In this document: in pieces, positions 40,182-50,240 of the stretch
How positions within the stretch are numbered: position 1 is the first letter of the stretch
Layout: each line of letters opens with the position of its first letter
From: Galaxea fascicularis
Taxonomy: Eukaryota; Cnidaria; Anthozoa; Scleractinia; Euphylliidae
DNA: 64,000 nucleotides
Direction: 5' to 3'
Assembly: GCA_948470475.1 (NCBI GenBank)
Contig: OX419343.1
Location: 4,287,916-4,351,915 of the forward strand
Notes under the pieces: model-generated
Told to the model about the DNA's origin: nothing
Seen by the model: only the letters and a program-made list of their open reading frames with translations
Database searches by the model: none
Program-made: the position numbers and the translations under genes

Positions 40182-41367
40182 ATATTAACTCCCCTCTCTG
40201 CCAAAAAAGCCCTTTTCTCAAAGTCATGTAGGTCCCTCCGTTTCAGGTATTTCAGAGAGACAAAGCTACTCTTTTCTGTTTTTGTTTACACTTTAATTTT
40301 ACCATGGCAAGAAGTAAATGGAACTCACCAGCTACAGCATGGTTTCTTAAGTGGTTAATTTACAATTTCTCCGCCAGCAAAAGGATAATTTTCCTAATAT
40401 CACATCTAAGAAACAGATATATATTTTAACATAAAAAATAGTGCCGAAAACAATCCTTTGCTTTGTGAAAAACTGAATTGCGAACTTTAAAGCGGGGCAT
40501 AGAAAAAGTGTGTTGCTTCTTCGATTCTATAAAAAGGCACACCTGATGTGAAGGATAACTGACTCAGTTACCACTACAAGTAAACAAACTTACAGGGGCG
40601 TTCTTTTGGGGCTTGAACATTCTGGCTATTGTTGTTCTTGTTTATGATAAAGAGAATACGCGCTAGGTTTTCCCAAAAAAAAAAAAGATTCTCTTGGTGG
40701 AGGTGACCTGGGACCATTGCACAGAATAGTCTGGACCGAGCGTCTCAACGTAACTTCCGCTATCACGTGACAGGCTTGGCAGGCCCTGCACAATTTTGCC
40801 GCCAAAACCTTCCAAAAGAAACGCACATTCTGTATAAGTCGAGTAAACTGTAATCTGTTTAACGTAAAATTAGGAGCAGAGTAGAAGGCTGCCTTGGCGG
40901 ATTAGCCAGCAGTGCAGCCGAGATAATGGTCTACCGATCGCTGCGAAAACAAAATACGTCCAGAACCATGCGAGTGCCGTTGATTCCTAGTGTTCGTGGT
41001 CCAGAATATTCCTAAAAGGAACGAGACGAAATATGCATGCTAACATAAAAGAAAAAGTACCCAGTCATTTTTCTGCAGTTAAATTGCGGTGGCGCACAGG
41101 AAACAAGCCCAAGCTGAGGTAAAATGTAGAGCAAACTGAAGTTGACTAATTCAACCGAAAGAGATCGTGTTCACTCCACTAATTTGGTCAATAATTCTCT
41201 AAAGCCAAGCTAGGATCTAATTGCATTGGTAATATTTGCATACATTGTACAAAATTCCTCTCTTGGTTTTACGCACATTACAGTTTTGCAAAATTTACAA
41301 TCGGGTTCGGTTAAAATCTCTTACATAGTAATAAGAACACATTTGCAACACACTACCGTTACTCATT
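40182..41367. other. Intergenic stretch, nothing recognised
   Basis: No exon, RNA gene or clear repeat was found. An A-run (about 40674-40686) and ordinary AT-rich DNA are present. The last part presumably holds the 3' untranslated region of the minus-strand caspase gene. Confidence 0.45.
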
Positions 41368-41538
41368 TCATTTCAAGTACAGATGCTTGGTCAGTGTGTG
41401 TGTCGGAGCTGGAACTTGCACAGGATACCCCATCTTAGGTTCCCTGTTCTGATGGTCGACCACAAGCCTGGTGACGTCTGTCAAAATGTCCAGCAAGTGA
41501 TGGCGATCATGATAATCTCTGATAACTTTAACCAAGGC
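41368..41538 (-). CDS. Caspase gene exon 7: C-terminal p10 with stop
   Basis: After the acceptor CTCAATCAG the exon encodes ALVKVIRDYHDRHHLLDILT and on to PAPTHTLTKHLYLK, then TGA at 41368-41370. This is the standard caspase C-terminus (helix, then the conserved L-T-K-x-L-Y/F ending). It joins FFIQ of exon 6 in phase 0. Confidence 0.85.
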   Translation of the reverse strand, partial: ALVKVIRDYHDRHHLLDILTDVTRLVVDHQNREPKMGYPVQVPAPTHTLTKHLYLK

Positions 41539-41656
41539 CTGATTGAGAGTCACAAAATATACATATATCAAACTCTTTGAAAATTTGTTTACCTTGCTGT
41601 ATCAAACGAAAACGACACCACGAACCAGTAAGAACCCGAAGATTGTTGAAAGTCAA

Positions 41657-41822
41657 ATCAAATGAGGTATGATCGTCGCTGTTGTGATCGCAATTTTTAC
41701 AATTGCGCAAAGAAGCCCAGGCTTCTTTACGCAATTGTAAAAATTGCGATCACAACTGCGACGATCATTCTTCATTTGATTTCATATCCGCAGTTCACAT
41801 ATAATTTCATTCATATGCATCA
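41657..41822. repeat. Palindromic SINE-body copy downstream (3') of the caspase gene end
   Basis: 41657-41717 and 41720-41781 are near-perfect reverse complements of the SINE body also seen at 1880-2109. They meet at AAGAAGCC|CA|GGCTTCTT with almost no spacer. It lies in the last intron of the caspase gene model (41539-42303). Confidence 0.85.
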
Positions 41823-42303
41823 TTAAATTATTGATAGTGTAAGACCAGTGCAGAGCCTGATGCAAAATCAAGATGTCTGTTGGTTATGCTCCTAACTACT
41901 CAAAGGGCAAATACCGACACAAGCCGGTTACCAGTTAAAAAGTTCTGTAAAATATGTATTGAGACCAGAAATGTACGATGAACGCAGAGCATGCGAGATA
42001 ATCTAACAGCACTCACATGCGTCTAGTGTTCCGTGACGGTTTTTTTCATTTCGTTTTGTTTGTTGTTCGGTTCGTGCGAGTCCGTAATAAGATTTTTATC
42101 GGCCATTCATTTTCTTTTGGGAACTAGATGAACACATGTTGACACTTTGAAATTTGACATTTATCCGGTGCGTTTTTAATCGCTTTGATCCAGAGTTTAA
42201 TTTATTCAGTCCAAAGCACATGCAAGTCCCTCCAAGCCCATCCAAGGCCTCTCTTACGTTACCTTAGACTATTACTTTCGTCATAACACGATTAGAAACA
42301 TAC

Positions 42304-42940
42304 CTGTATGAAAAAGGTACCAGACTCCGGAGAGCGAAAGGCCACGTAACCTGGCACGGTCGCAAATGCCAACAGGAATTCAGCCTCTGGAGGAAACACA
42401 CTTCTTGGAAGGTTTGAGTCAGGGGAGAATGGGCAAGCGTACGATTGGTAGTCGGCTGGAGATAGCTTAAACCCTGCACATGGTGTATTTATGCTGCTGA
42501 GTGGGGGAGATGGAAATGTTTCAGTAGGGTGCCTGATGGAGCCTCTGCAAGTCTGAATGATAAACACTTTGGGCTTTCCTTCCAATGATATTGGCACTTG
42601 TTTGCTTGAAACTCGACCATCAGATTCCTGACAGTGGTTTCTCTTCCATCCACGCCCAGAATGGAATCTCCATCTCCACCGTGAGACATCACAATCATGA
42701 AAAACGCGTCATAATTGTGGTAATTTTTGCTTCCGTGCTCCTCGGCCAATTTCTCTATTTCATGTTTATCCAAATCTCTACGGATAATCACTTTGAATTG
42801 AAGAGTATCGAACAGAGTTCTGAGGTTTCTTTCGTCTTCTTCAGCTCCTTTGCGATCACGCACGTTATTTATGATCAGACAATATCCACGTAGTCGATTG
42901 TTCGGATTCACCAGCTTGTAGCGGCTCAGCTGAAGTGGAT
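42304..42940 (-). CDS. Caspase gene exon 6: caspase p20 with one-base deletion
   Basis: The exon begins after TTAATTCTCAG with PLQLSRYKLVNPNNRLRGYC and continues LIINN. It holds the first pocket Arg region (DRKGAEEDERNL), the catalytic His (IVMSHGGDGD), the catalytic Cys (FIIQTCRG, where most family members have QACRG) and the p10 motif PEAEFLLAFATVPGYVAFRS. The frame breaks near 42592: FQANKC reads on to a wrong frame, and one more C (CC to CCC) would give KCPISLEGKPKVFIIQ, as in intact caspases. The exon ends FFIQ at a CAG|GTATGT donor. Confidence 0.85.
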
Positions 42941-43678
42941 CTGAGAATTAAGATAAAAATTAAATTAAACGCACTCTGCTTTGAAATCTAACTGAGTGAT
43001 AAGGTTACCACTGACCGTTGCAAAATAAAACTAATTAAAGCAATTTTAAAGCAAATCAAAACTAAAACTACTGGCGCCAAGCGCTGGCAAATGCACTGAG
43101 CAGGTTACGATTGATTAAGGCTTTGCTTCTCATTGGTTGAGAAAGTGCACGTGCGTATTTTTGCAGCCAATCACAGAGCTCAGCAACAGAAAACAAAAGC
43201 GAACACGAATTCAAAACCAAGTGAGCAATCGTTCAGACTCAACACAACAAATTCTTAAAATGCGATTCTCGTGCTTCATGGATTCTCTCTGGAAACGTAA
43301 ACGGCATTCTTAAAAACCCGTCTCCACGGTTTTGAATGTGTTTGTTTCTGCCGTTTGTGGTAAAAGAGAATCTAGATTTTCAGTTATCGTATTGCTTATT
43401 CGGCCCCTCTCCTCAAGAATTCAGTGATAGCAACAAGACCGATAAACCTACGATTTTAAAGGAGACACGCTTTTACGATAATCTGACCCTTATTGTTAAT
43501 TAGAAGCACCTTTTACATAAACTAACATCCCAAGAACTCACTGCTCGGTAGCTGTACTCTGGATGTTTAACCTCAGACTCAGTAACACCCAACGATATGA
43601 TTCAAAAATTAAATTGACAACTTTTGCAAAAAGTTAAAATTTGCGGTGAGTGGACAACTTTAATTTTCCATATCATAC

Positions 43679-43723
43679 CTGGGACGATAGAGGCTTCATC
43701 ACGAGGAGTTTCTGGTGTCGCAC
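43679..43723 (-). CDS. Caspase gene exon 5: interdomain linker
   Basis: A 45-base exon between TTTTAAAG and CAG|GTATGA encodes ATPETPRDEASIVP. Both ends are phase 1, fitting RL-G upstream and D-PLQLSRYKL downstream. It is the physical bridge between the two caspase folds in the fused model. Confidence 0.6.
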
Positions 43724-44397
43724 CTTTAAAAGAAAAGATATACTTATCTTGGTTGCCACAGGTCTACACTCAATAGCTATTCACTAAAAACAAGATACCA
43801 TCCATGAACGACTGCTTGTGAAGGTACATCATTTCAAAGCAAATAGCTGCAATCCAGTAGTGATCCCACAGTATACTTAACCAGCTACATTCGTAACACT
43901 CTCACTTACTTGTACAATCGTACTCAATCAGATTATGATCGTGGCGTAATTTCAAGGTCTACAGACTTATGAATGCCTTGTTTCCTCAAATAATAACCGA
44001 CAATAACAACTGATACTGTGAGTAACTTCCTCTATTAAAGAGAATTCTCTCCCTCCATATCATGTTTTTCAGTAAAATTTCCAAGTTTGGCGGAAAAACG
44101 ATTGAGAGAACAAGCGTGTGGTTGATCAGTAGCCATCTGTTCTTGATTGATACCCTACCGAATTAGGCGTACAGCGTCAACCCTCTCACTAGCTCAAGTT
44201 TAAGGTGCTCGGCAGCTTATTATCATACTATCAAGCTGTACCTCTTGATTAAGTTTGGTCTGATAATGGACACATTTACTTGTCAAGGGAATTTATTTCG
44301 TTCTCTGGACTCTCGATTTCCTGAGCGAGTCTGATAGAAGTGAAGGATAAGATCAGTGACCAATACACATGTACAATTGATGACTATGACTTCTTAC

Positions 44398-44536
44398 CAA
44401 GGCGCACTTTGTGTCTCAGTGTATGGGTGAGGTAAGGCACTTGACCGCCATTCTCTTTCATCCATTCGTTAACTTTTGTCAGCATCTCCAGCAAATGAAA
44501 GACGTCTTTGTATTTTTTGACAACCTTCTTAATAAC
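44398..44536 (-). CDS. Caspase gene exon 4: end of first p10
   Basis: An acceptor TAACAG opens an exon encoding VIKKVVKKYKDVFHLLEMLT and on to TLRHKVRL, matching the C-terminal helix and last strand of caspase p10. It follows LFVQ of the previous exon, as FIQ-A/S-L does in the family. A strong donor, CTTG|GTAAGAAG, follows in place of a stop. If unspliced, translation would end four codons later (GKKS then TAG), which would make this the last exon of a separate gene. The phase-1 G fits exon 5 precisely. Confidence 0.7.
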
Positions 44537-45122
44537 CTGTTAGAAGTTGAGCGCAAAGAAATTCTGCCTCAAAGTCATATGGTTAAATGGTTCTAAAAAA
44601 CGACAAAAGCAAAGTTTGTCGCCGCTCTTTTTTAACCTTCATTTTGGTAGAGATACTTCGCTTTGATATTTAACTTCAACCCTCCTTGTGCAGTGTCTCA
44701 TGCTTCCAAACACGACTCACAGTTCCACAACTCAGTATTTTAAGCTGTTGTAAAACAATTTATTACTATACAATCAATAGGTAACGGAACCTTTGCTTTA
44801 AATTTTGAAGCAAACTGCAACCAGTTGAAAAATTGGTGAGACACTATATCAAAACAGCTTTTCTGTCTTAAAATCGCAAAAAGAAAGACCTCTTTCATTA
44901 AATTTCACTTAAAGCCTTCCCCAGCAGTAGAAAGCCGTTCCTTATTTTCATTTCGGAGGGGCAGTAAAGTCGTTTCAAGTCTAAAACAAAGGCATGCAAT
45001 TTTCCAAAATCCTACAGCTTCTTTGTTTTCTTTTTGGAAAGTTAGAAACTCTCAATTTCATTTTTCCGGGTTCACTTGGTTTCGCAACGGAATATCTCAA
45101 TGTTATACCAATAAATTTTAAC

Positions 45123-45716
45123 CTGGACGAACAAATGCTTTGGCGATTGTTGCAATTGTCCTTCAACAATTGACGAAGTCGCATAAACTAACAGAAAATC
45201 GGCTTCTTCGGGGCAAGCTGGGGCAGGCATCAATTTTGTGTTTAACTCCATGGGAAGGTAACGGTCCAGTTTTGTCGGTAGAGTAGCATGCCTGCATTGA
45301 ACTGTCATGGCTCTCCATTGATCCAGCTGCCGGCAACATTGTGAACCGCAGAACGAAAAACAATTTGGGTTTGTTTTTTAACAAAGGACAGTTAGAAGCT
45401 TTGAACTCAGACATCACTTCTTCAACGCTTGCTTTTCTTCCTTTTACACCAGTAATTTCGTGGTCATGGTTGCCAAATGATATTACAATGCGCACAAACC
45501 AGTCGCATCCAGTGGGAACCTTTTTTGCCAATTCTTCAGCTACTTCATAGATCTGGGCCCTCGTAAGACACTCGTAAGACTGCACTTCAAACGCAAGAGA
45601 GCTGAAAAGTTTTGTAAGTTGCTTTTCAGACTTCGGCAAGTTTGGAGCGTTGTTAATAATGAGACATAATCCAACAGGGGGACTGTTCGCCCGGTAGAAG
45701 CCAAGATCAGGTGGCT
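45123..45716 (-). CDS. Caspase gene exon 3: degenerate caspase p20 and start of p10
   Basis: The exon starts EPPDLGFYRANSPPVGLCL and continues IINN, a typical caspase entry (compare the LRGYCLIINN of the second fold). The catalytic His motif SHG is SFG (IVISFGNHD). The stretch carrying the first P1-Asp-binding Arg in caspases is shortened (NAPNLPKSEKQL). The p10 Arg motif is absent (ATSSIVEGQLQQSP). The frame holding KNKPKLFF must shift to reach PEEADFLLVYATSS; one extra T in the TTTTT run near 45331-45340 would explain this. The active-site Cys region then reads SQCCRQ where caspases have QACRG. The fold is therefore not expected to be a protease even if the shift is an error. Confidence 0.75.
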
Positions 45717-45806
45717 CTGTAAGTTAGATGGGCAATAATTGTGGAATCAGTTGATACGATACACATTTTTTCAGCTAAAATTTTTAAAGTTGCGGTTCTG
45801 ACAAAC

Positions 45807-45878
45807 CTGTTGGTATTTGACCATCTTGCAAATGCTCTGTTTCGCTGCTGTTGGGGTCAGGAAAAAGCTTGAAATACT
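45807..45878 (-). CDS. Caspase gene exon 2 (linker)
   Basis: This 72-base exon lies between the acceptor TTCTTTTAG and the donor ACAG|GTTTGT. It encodes an acidic, Ser/Pro-containing linker (YFKLFPDPNSSETEHLQDGQ and on), ending in phase 1, which fits the GAG start of the next exon. Such linkers commonly precede the caspase p20 part. Confidence 0.6.
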
Positions 45879-46399
45879 CTAAAAGAAAGAATTAGCTTAT
45901 CTTAGACAACGTATTATAAAGTGATATGTACAGAGTGAAGAATACGCCAGCTTGAGTGTTATAGAGGATACAATTTCACTCCCCCGGCTTCATTTTTTTG
46001 CTTTTAAAGTCAGAATTTGATCTGAATCTGTTCTCAAAACATTCGCGTCCTAAGACGTTAAGGTGGGTAACACAGGTTTCAGCACTTTCAAGCACGTATA
46101 CTTTGATAACACGATATTGGTATCAGTGATTCCCAATCACTGGTGAATAAGTTACGGCGATTTTCATCACATATCACGTAAAAGGTACCATAGCATCAGG
46201 ATAATGCGTTAAAATACCTGTAATTTACCATAAGTGATAATTACTCGAAAATTTACCTACTAACATACAGCTTTGTGCAAAGTTTCAAAAATTCCGTAGG
46301 AGCTTATTCCAACAGTTCCAAGCCACTTTAAATTTAGGATATATTATAGATGTTGTCAAATTTTTTGGAGCTGGGTGTATCCAACTGAATATTCAATAC

Positions 46400-46469
46400 C
46401 TGCACGTATGGCGCGGCCAACTTCAACCAGCCAGCATGTCTGACTCATTTCCCTGGGTAACAATTCCAT
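46400..46469 (-). CDS. Caspase gene exon 1 (start codon exon)
   Basis: An ATG at 46469 opens 23 codons (MELLPREMSQ...) ending in phase 1 at a donor G|GTATTG (46400/46399). The G joins the AG of the next exon to give Glu in frame. I chose this start because it is the nearest upstream ATG exon whose phase fits. The peptide shows no signal sequence or death-fold motif. A different or additional upstream exon, for example encoding CARD or DED, cannot be excluded. Confidence 0.45.
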
Positions 46470-47386
46470 TGATGAAGACGTCTTTTGATTGCAAGCTGAA
46501 AGACGCCAGAATCACAACTTGTATTATTAACTGTACCAATTTCACACTACCTGCCACGATTAATTTTCATTATTACAGGGTACAGGTATTACAGATTTGT
46601 TGCTGTTGTTCATCTAGCTGTCCCAAATAAGCTTAAATAGTGAATTCTTAGGAATAGATTTTATAGCTAAATAAAAGATCACCCACCGTATATCACCCAA
46701 TTATCCCCTATAGAAGCTACCAAGGAATTAAAGAATTCTCCTGATTATTTTGTACATAACGAATTGACGAAGTTCATTCTATTTTGTTTAGATTCGGGTG
46801 ATATCTTTGATTTGTATTTTTCCTCTTATTACATTGTTCTTGTTGAGATACGTGCTTTAGCAATAGTATATGAAGTTATGGTCATGCAAATAAAGCATCT
46901 GATTGGCTAGTTATACTCTTTGATTTCAGCCGCAGACGCAAAAGAAGAAGCTCTGAAAACACTGAATGAAAACGGAATAACGGAATGACGTGGGTTGTAT
47001 TAGTTCTTAGGGGTTGGGTTGGAGGACCTTGTGTCATATTGTAACTTGCCCACCCATGGGCAAATCATTAAATCAGTTGAATAAATCAACAATAGACACA
47101 ACAATCTAACATTGGCAGCTGGTGAAAACCTTTCTTTAATATCCTTTGGTGCTGCTACCGTTGTTGGTGGTGGTGCTGTTTAATACGAAGTAGAAACTGC
47201 CTGCGGAGAAGTCAGAGTCTGAGAATGAAACTACGCAGTGCGATCTTTCAACTGGAGGCGAAGTGTCCTTGTTCAGGTGTAAGCGGGTTTGCAGTTCTCA
47301 GTTCATAACCTAAGCAAAGTGTCTGTAACTAAGAACGGTGGTTTAAACCCGAAATTGTTTGACCGGGTTGATACATCTTTTTGACC
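46470..47386. other. Non-coding stretch upstream of the caspase gene
   Basis: It presumably holds the caspase promoter and 5' leader, but no element could be identified with confidence. A short + strand frame after TTTGATTTCAG (46930-46988) is too small to call. Confidence 0.4.
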
Positions 47387-47725
47387 TAGCGGGGCCGGGT
47401 ACTCCGGATTTCATGTAACGGGAATGATGGAAGCATTTTTTTGGGTTTGAAATTTTCGATTCCGGGATATTTTTGGGGGTGGAAGATTTGGTAAGCATTT
47501 TTTGCGTGCCTTGACTTAAGTTAAGATATTTTTGTGCGTATTCAAAACAATCCGAAGATTGGTGGTAGTATCCCGGTGGTAGTATCCCGGGGTTAGTACC
47601 CGTGTATCCTGCCACGTAGTTCTGCGAATAAAGCGCAATCTTTTCTGGAAATTTTTAAGGCTCGGAGATTTGGCATGGGATTTTTCGGGTGTTAATTTTT
47701 GCCCCCATTCAATCATCCCCGTCAC
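47387..47725. repeat. Dispersed repeat rich in GGGATATTTTTGG-type motifs
   Basis: G/T-rich sequence beginning GGGGCCGGGTACTCCGG, with a short tandem duplication of GGTGGTAGTATCCCG (47568-47592). The style and edge motif (GGGTACTCC) resemble dispersed elements that I recall from coral genomes. The overlapping minus-strand frames look spurious. Confidence 0.45.
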
Positions 47726-47896
47726 TTGAAATCCTGAGTGAAAAACAATGACTGGGGCAATTTGAATGTGTAGAGGTTTCAGACTGTGGATTTAAATCGA
47801 ACGTGATTTAGCATTGTCTGTACTCTTATCGCGGCAACGATATTCGTCATCACAGTGGTCAAAATGTTGTGGACTCACGAGGCGCACAGTGCCCCG

Positions 47897-48886
47897 TCAA
47901 TCAATACCGGGAATAGAAAGAATACCTTCATCTTGAATTCGTTGAACAAGGGTTACTCGGATTTTGCTGTCAGCGTTTTTGCAGCCCATACGAAGGTAGC
48001 CATAAGAGAAATCTGGACCGTTGCCGTCACATGATACCTTGAGCTCTTTTCCATTGATAATGAAGTGAACAGTTTTTCTCTTAAAATCACGGTAAACGCG
48101 CAAATCACTGGTTCTTGTAATGCTGCAGTCATGGCGCATTATGCTTGACACACCAGCAAAGGTTGTCTTGCTGTCGAACGACTTGGTGTAGATCTTCCCT
48201 GATTTACTGTCCCAAGCCCTGTAATGAAAAATACAGAGGTGTTGAAGGGACAAGCAATCGTACCATGATCAGGAAACACTACTGCCTGTTGATTTCTGCC
48301 ACTATGATGGCAAACTGGAGTTGTTTCATCGTCGGTTTTAATTTTAACTCCTCGACCAATAAAGCTCCCCCCAACCAAGAGCGATATTTTGGAGGAGTCG
48401 CCGGCTATCTCCTCTGTATGCTTAGTCCGTATGGTCTACCAGCAAATGCCAAGATTACTGTTCAGTTGGTTGTTTTTGCTTTAATTTAGAGATACTGAAG
48501 CCAATTTTAGAAAACAGGGGTGGGAGCGGTTAAACTTGTTGAAGTTAAGCACAGTCAGGTGGGTCCAGAGCTACCTTAGTAAAGTATAGTATACTTACTT
48601 GACACCAGTGCATCTAAAATTCCGATACGGTAACGAAATCTCTGTTTCAATGAACAAACTTTCCCATTTCCTTGGCAGTTAGTTATTTCGGGGTTTTTGT
48701 GTGTTACAGCATACCCTCAGCCCATTTATACCATTCTCGGGTCTGGCTAATTTAATTAAATTCTATAATTATATTATCAGGAACCACTAACAGAAAGAAA
48801 TAAACTTTTGGTTCATGTTCCTTTACCAAAGCTTTCCAGATAATCGGTGATGCTCTCCACTCTGTTTGCCACAGTACCGAAGTCTC
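47897..48886 (-). CDS. Unrecognised gene, last three exons
   Basis: Three exons splice with GT-AG sites and consistent phases: 48827-48886 (DFGTVANRVESITDYLESF), 48599-48641 (ISLPYRNFRCTGVK) and 47897-48218 (AWDSKSGKIYTKSFDSKTTF and on), with the stop at 47897. The last exon gives about 107 codons, rich in Ser, Lys and Asp with alternating hydrophobics (VHFIINGKELKVSC, YGYLRMGC), suggesting a beta-rich fold with several Cys. I do not recognise the family. The first exon here opens with two bases, so at least one exon lies upstream. The small ATG exon at 55728-55749 has a compatible phase (CAA G|GA), but so does another gene model. It is on the same strand as the caspase gene, about 1.4 kb upstream of it. 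Confidence 0.55.
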
Positions 48887-49261
48887 CTAAAAGTAAAGTT
48901 GTAAAGAAAAGCATTTGTGTTTTCCTACGTAAACCTTTACGTGTCCCACAGGACTAACCGTTAACTCTCTTAATCTTTAAATTTGTTGCAAGAAACTAGA
49001 GTTAAAATCAGCAATGTTTAGGAGCTCTAGTGTTGCTTTCCTTGTTCTTACGAGTGAAGGGAAATGTAATCGGCTACGGTTAACAGTTGAATGATATGTA
49101 GAGTTTTCGTTCGGTTCTTTCAAGTGAGTTCTATGTATCGGATAGTTTTTCTCTTGTCGACAGTTTTCATAGCTGTGCAAAGATCCTTGGTCTAGCATAC
49201 TGTGGTGCGTGTGGTATTGTGGGATTGAAAGTGTTTTCGCTTCTGCTATTGTTCCAGAATA
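48887..49261. other. Non-coding stretch, nothing recognised
   Basis: No exon with acceptable splice sites was seen on either strand. It is probably intron or intergenic sequence upstream of the gene ending at 47897. Confidence 0.4.
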
Positions 49262-49560
49262 GAAATGCAAGCTAAAGGCTCTCTGGCAAACGAGGGCACA
49301 CTGTTGCGGACACATTGTTGCCGACACCAATGCTTCCTCGTTTGCCCGCGCGCGCAATATTTATTGCGGACACAAATTTTGTGTCCGGGAAGCAAAAAAA
49401 ATGTTTCTGATTTTGCTCAGAAACATTTAGTGTCCGCAACAAATGTTTCCCCGCTTGCGCAGCATGGAAAACCAACATTCATTTTGTGTCCCGCGCGTTT
49501 GCGCGCCCAAGAAACATCAAAAGCAACAATGTGTCCTCGTGGTGGCTGGTACCAGTTTTC
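49262..49560. repeat. Dispersed repeat built of GTGTCCG palindromes
   Basis: Several copies of TTGTGTCCG / CGGACACAA in both orientations, an AAACATTTGTTGCGG-like motif and a local hairpin (ATGTTTCTGATTTTGCTCAG / AACAT) alternate through the region, and GC-rich GCGCGC blocks intervene. This clustered inverted-motif pattern is typical of a non-autonomous element; overlapping frames on both strands are by-products. Confidence 0.6.
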
Positions 49561-49762
49561 AGCTTTTTCACACAGTAAACTTTGATACAAAAGAACAAAA
49601 GGAGGACCGACGCCATAAAAACACGTTTGCACGATTAAATTACACATTTAGTTGTTGACCGAAATTGACTATCAATTCGTCATCAGCTGCTACCATGGCA
49701 ACGATACTCAAATGTTATTCAAAGCTGCTTTTTAACGTCTGGCACTTATAACTTGAAATTTT

Positions 49763-49990
49763 GCCCGGTGACCCCCTATTTTTTTTTAACGCGATAACTT
49801 TTAGCATTTGAAAAGGAAAGTGCAAAATTATTTTTAAAATTTTCTACCAGACAGATTTTTTATAAACGCGAGAAAAGCCAATTTATGTGTAGTGTACAAT
49901 TCCTCTGGTATAATTTTCTTAATTTTTGTTTGATGTTTCCTCTCCATAGAGCTAACACATTGAACTAATAAAAAAGGGGGGTCACCGGGC
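49763..49990. mobile_element. MITE with GCCCGGTGACCCCC ends
   Basis: GCCCGGTGACCCCCTATTTT at the left and its reverse complement (AAAAAAGGGGGGTCACCGGGC) at the right bound 228 bp of AT-rich sequence. The GGTGACCC plus T-run module also occurs twice inside the TTAA element at 39551-40181, suggesting shared ancestry or nesting. Confidence 0.7.
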
Positions 49991-50091
49991 TTGCTTTCGC
50001 GAGTTCAACAATTCCCACGCGCTTCATAGCGCATTTCAAAATCTGGACTTTAAAAGATTGATATTTGCTCATGCTCTTTTCTGACTACCGC

Positions 50092-50240
50092 CAACCATTT
50101 CGTGTACACGCGCGGGCACCTGTTGTTGTTTTGAATGATGAATATGAAAGAAATCACATGTGAACTGCGGATATGAAATCAAATGAACAATGATCGTCGC
50201 AGTTGTGATCGCAATTTTTACAATTGCGTAAAGAAGCCTG
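50092..50240 (-). mobile_element. SINE body fragment
   Basis: On the minus strand it carries CAATTGTAAAAATTGCGATC, then GATCATTGTTCATTTGATTT and ATCCGCAGTTCACATGTGA, matching the bodies at 1880-2109 and 41720-41822. There is no tRNA head and no inverted partner here. Confidence 0.75.

Larger units (their letters stand above)
41368..46469 (-). pseudogene. Tandem double-caspase gene, seven exons, two frame breaks
   Basis: Seven minus-strand exons join with GT-AG sites and matching phases: 46400-46469, 45807-45878, 45123-45716, 44398-44536, 43679-43723, 42304-42940 and 41368-41538. The product would be about 575 residues: a short N-terminus (no death-fold domain seen), a degenerate caspase fold (about 48-291), a linker, and a better-preserved caspase fold (about 307-575). 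Caspases are cysteine proteases cutting after Asp, used in cell death and immunity. The first fold lacks catalytic and pocket residues; the second keeps SHGG and QTCRG. Exon 45123-45716 has one base too many and exon 42304-42940 one too few, so as written the gene is broken. Two adjacent separate genes remain possible. Function and expression are unknown. Confidence 0.65.

Noticed and set aside
39790..40188. 132-codon + strand frame
   Set aside because: It lies inside the TTAA element and runs past its right end. No recognisable domain, and composition like the surrounding repeat.
42585..42893. 102-codon + strand frame
   Set aside because: It is the opposite strand of the caspase p20 exon.
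46930..46988. Possible + strand terminal exon (ADAKEEALKTLNENGITE) after TTTGATTTCAG
   Set aside because: Only about 19 codons, with no partner exon upstream; kept as an observation only.
48139..48378. Minus-strand frame overlapping the terminal exon of the unknown gene (LVGGSFIGRGVKIK...)
   Set aside because: It crosses the acceptor used by the AWDSKSG exon in another frame. Joining it would require an intron of about 45 bases or a frame change; the three-exon model fits better.
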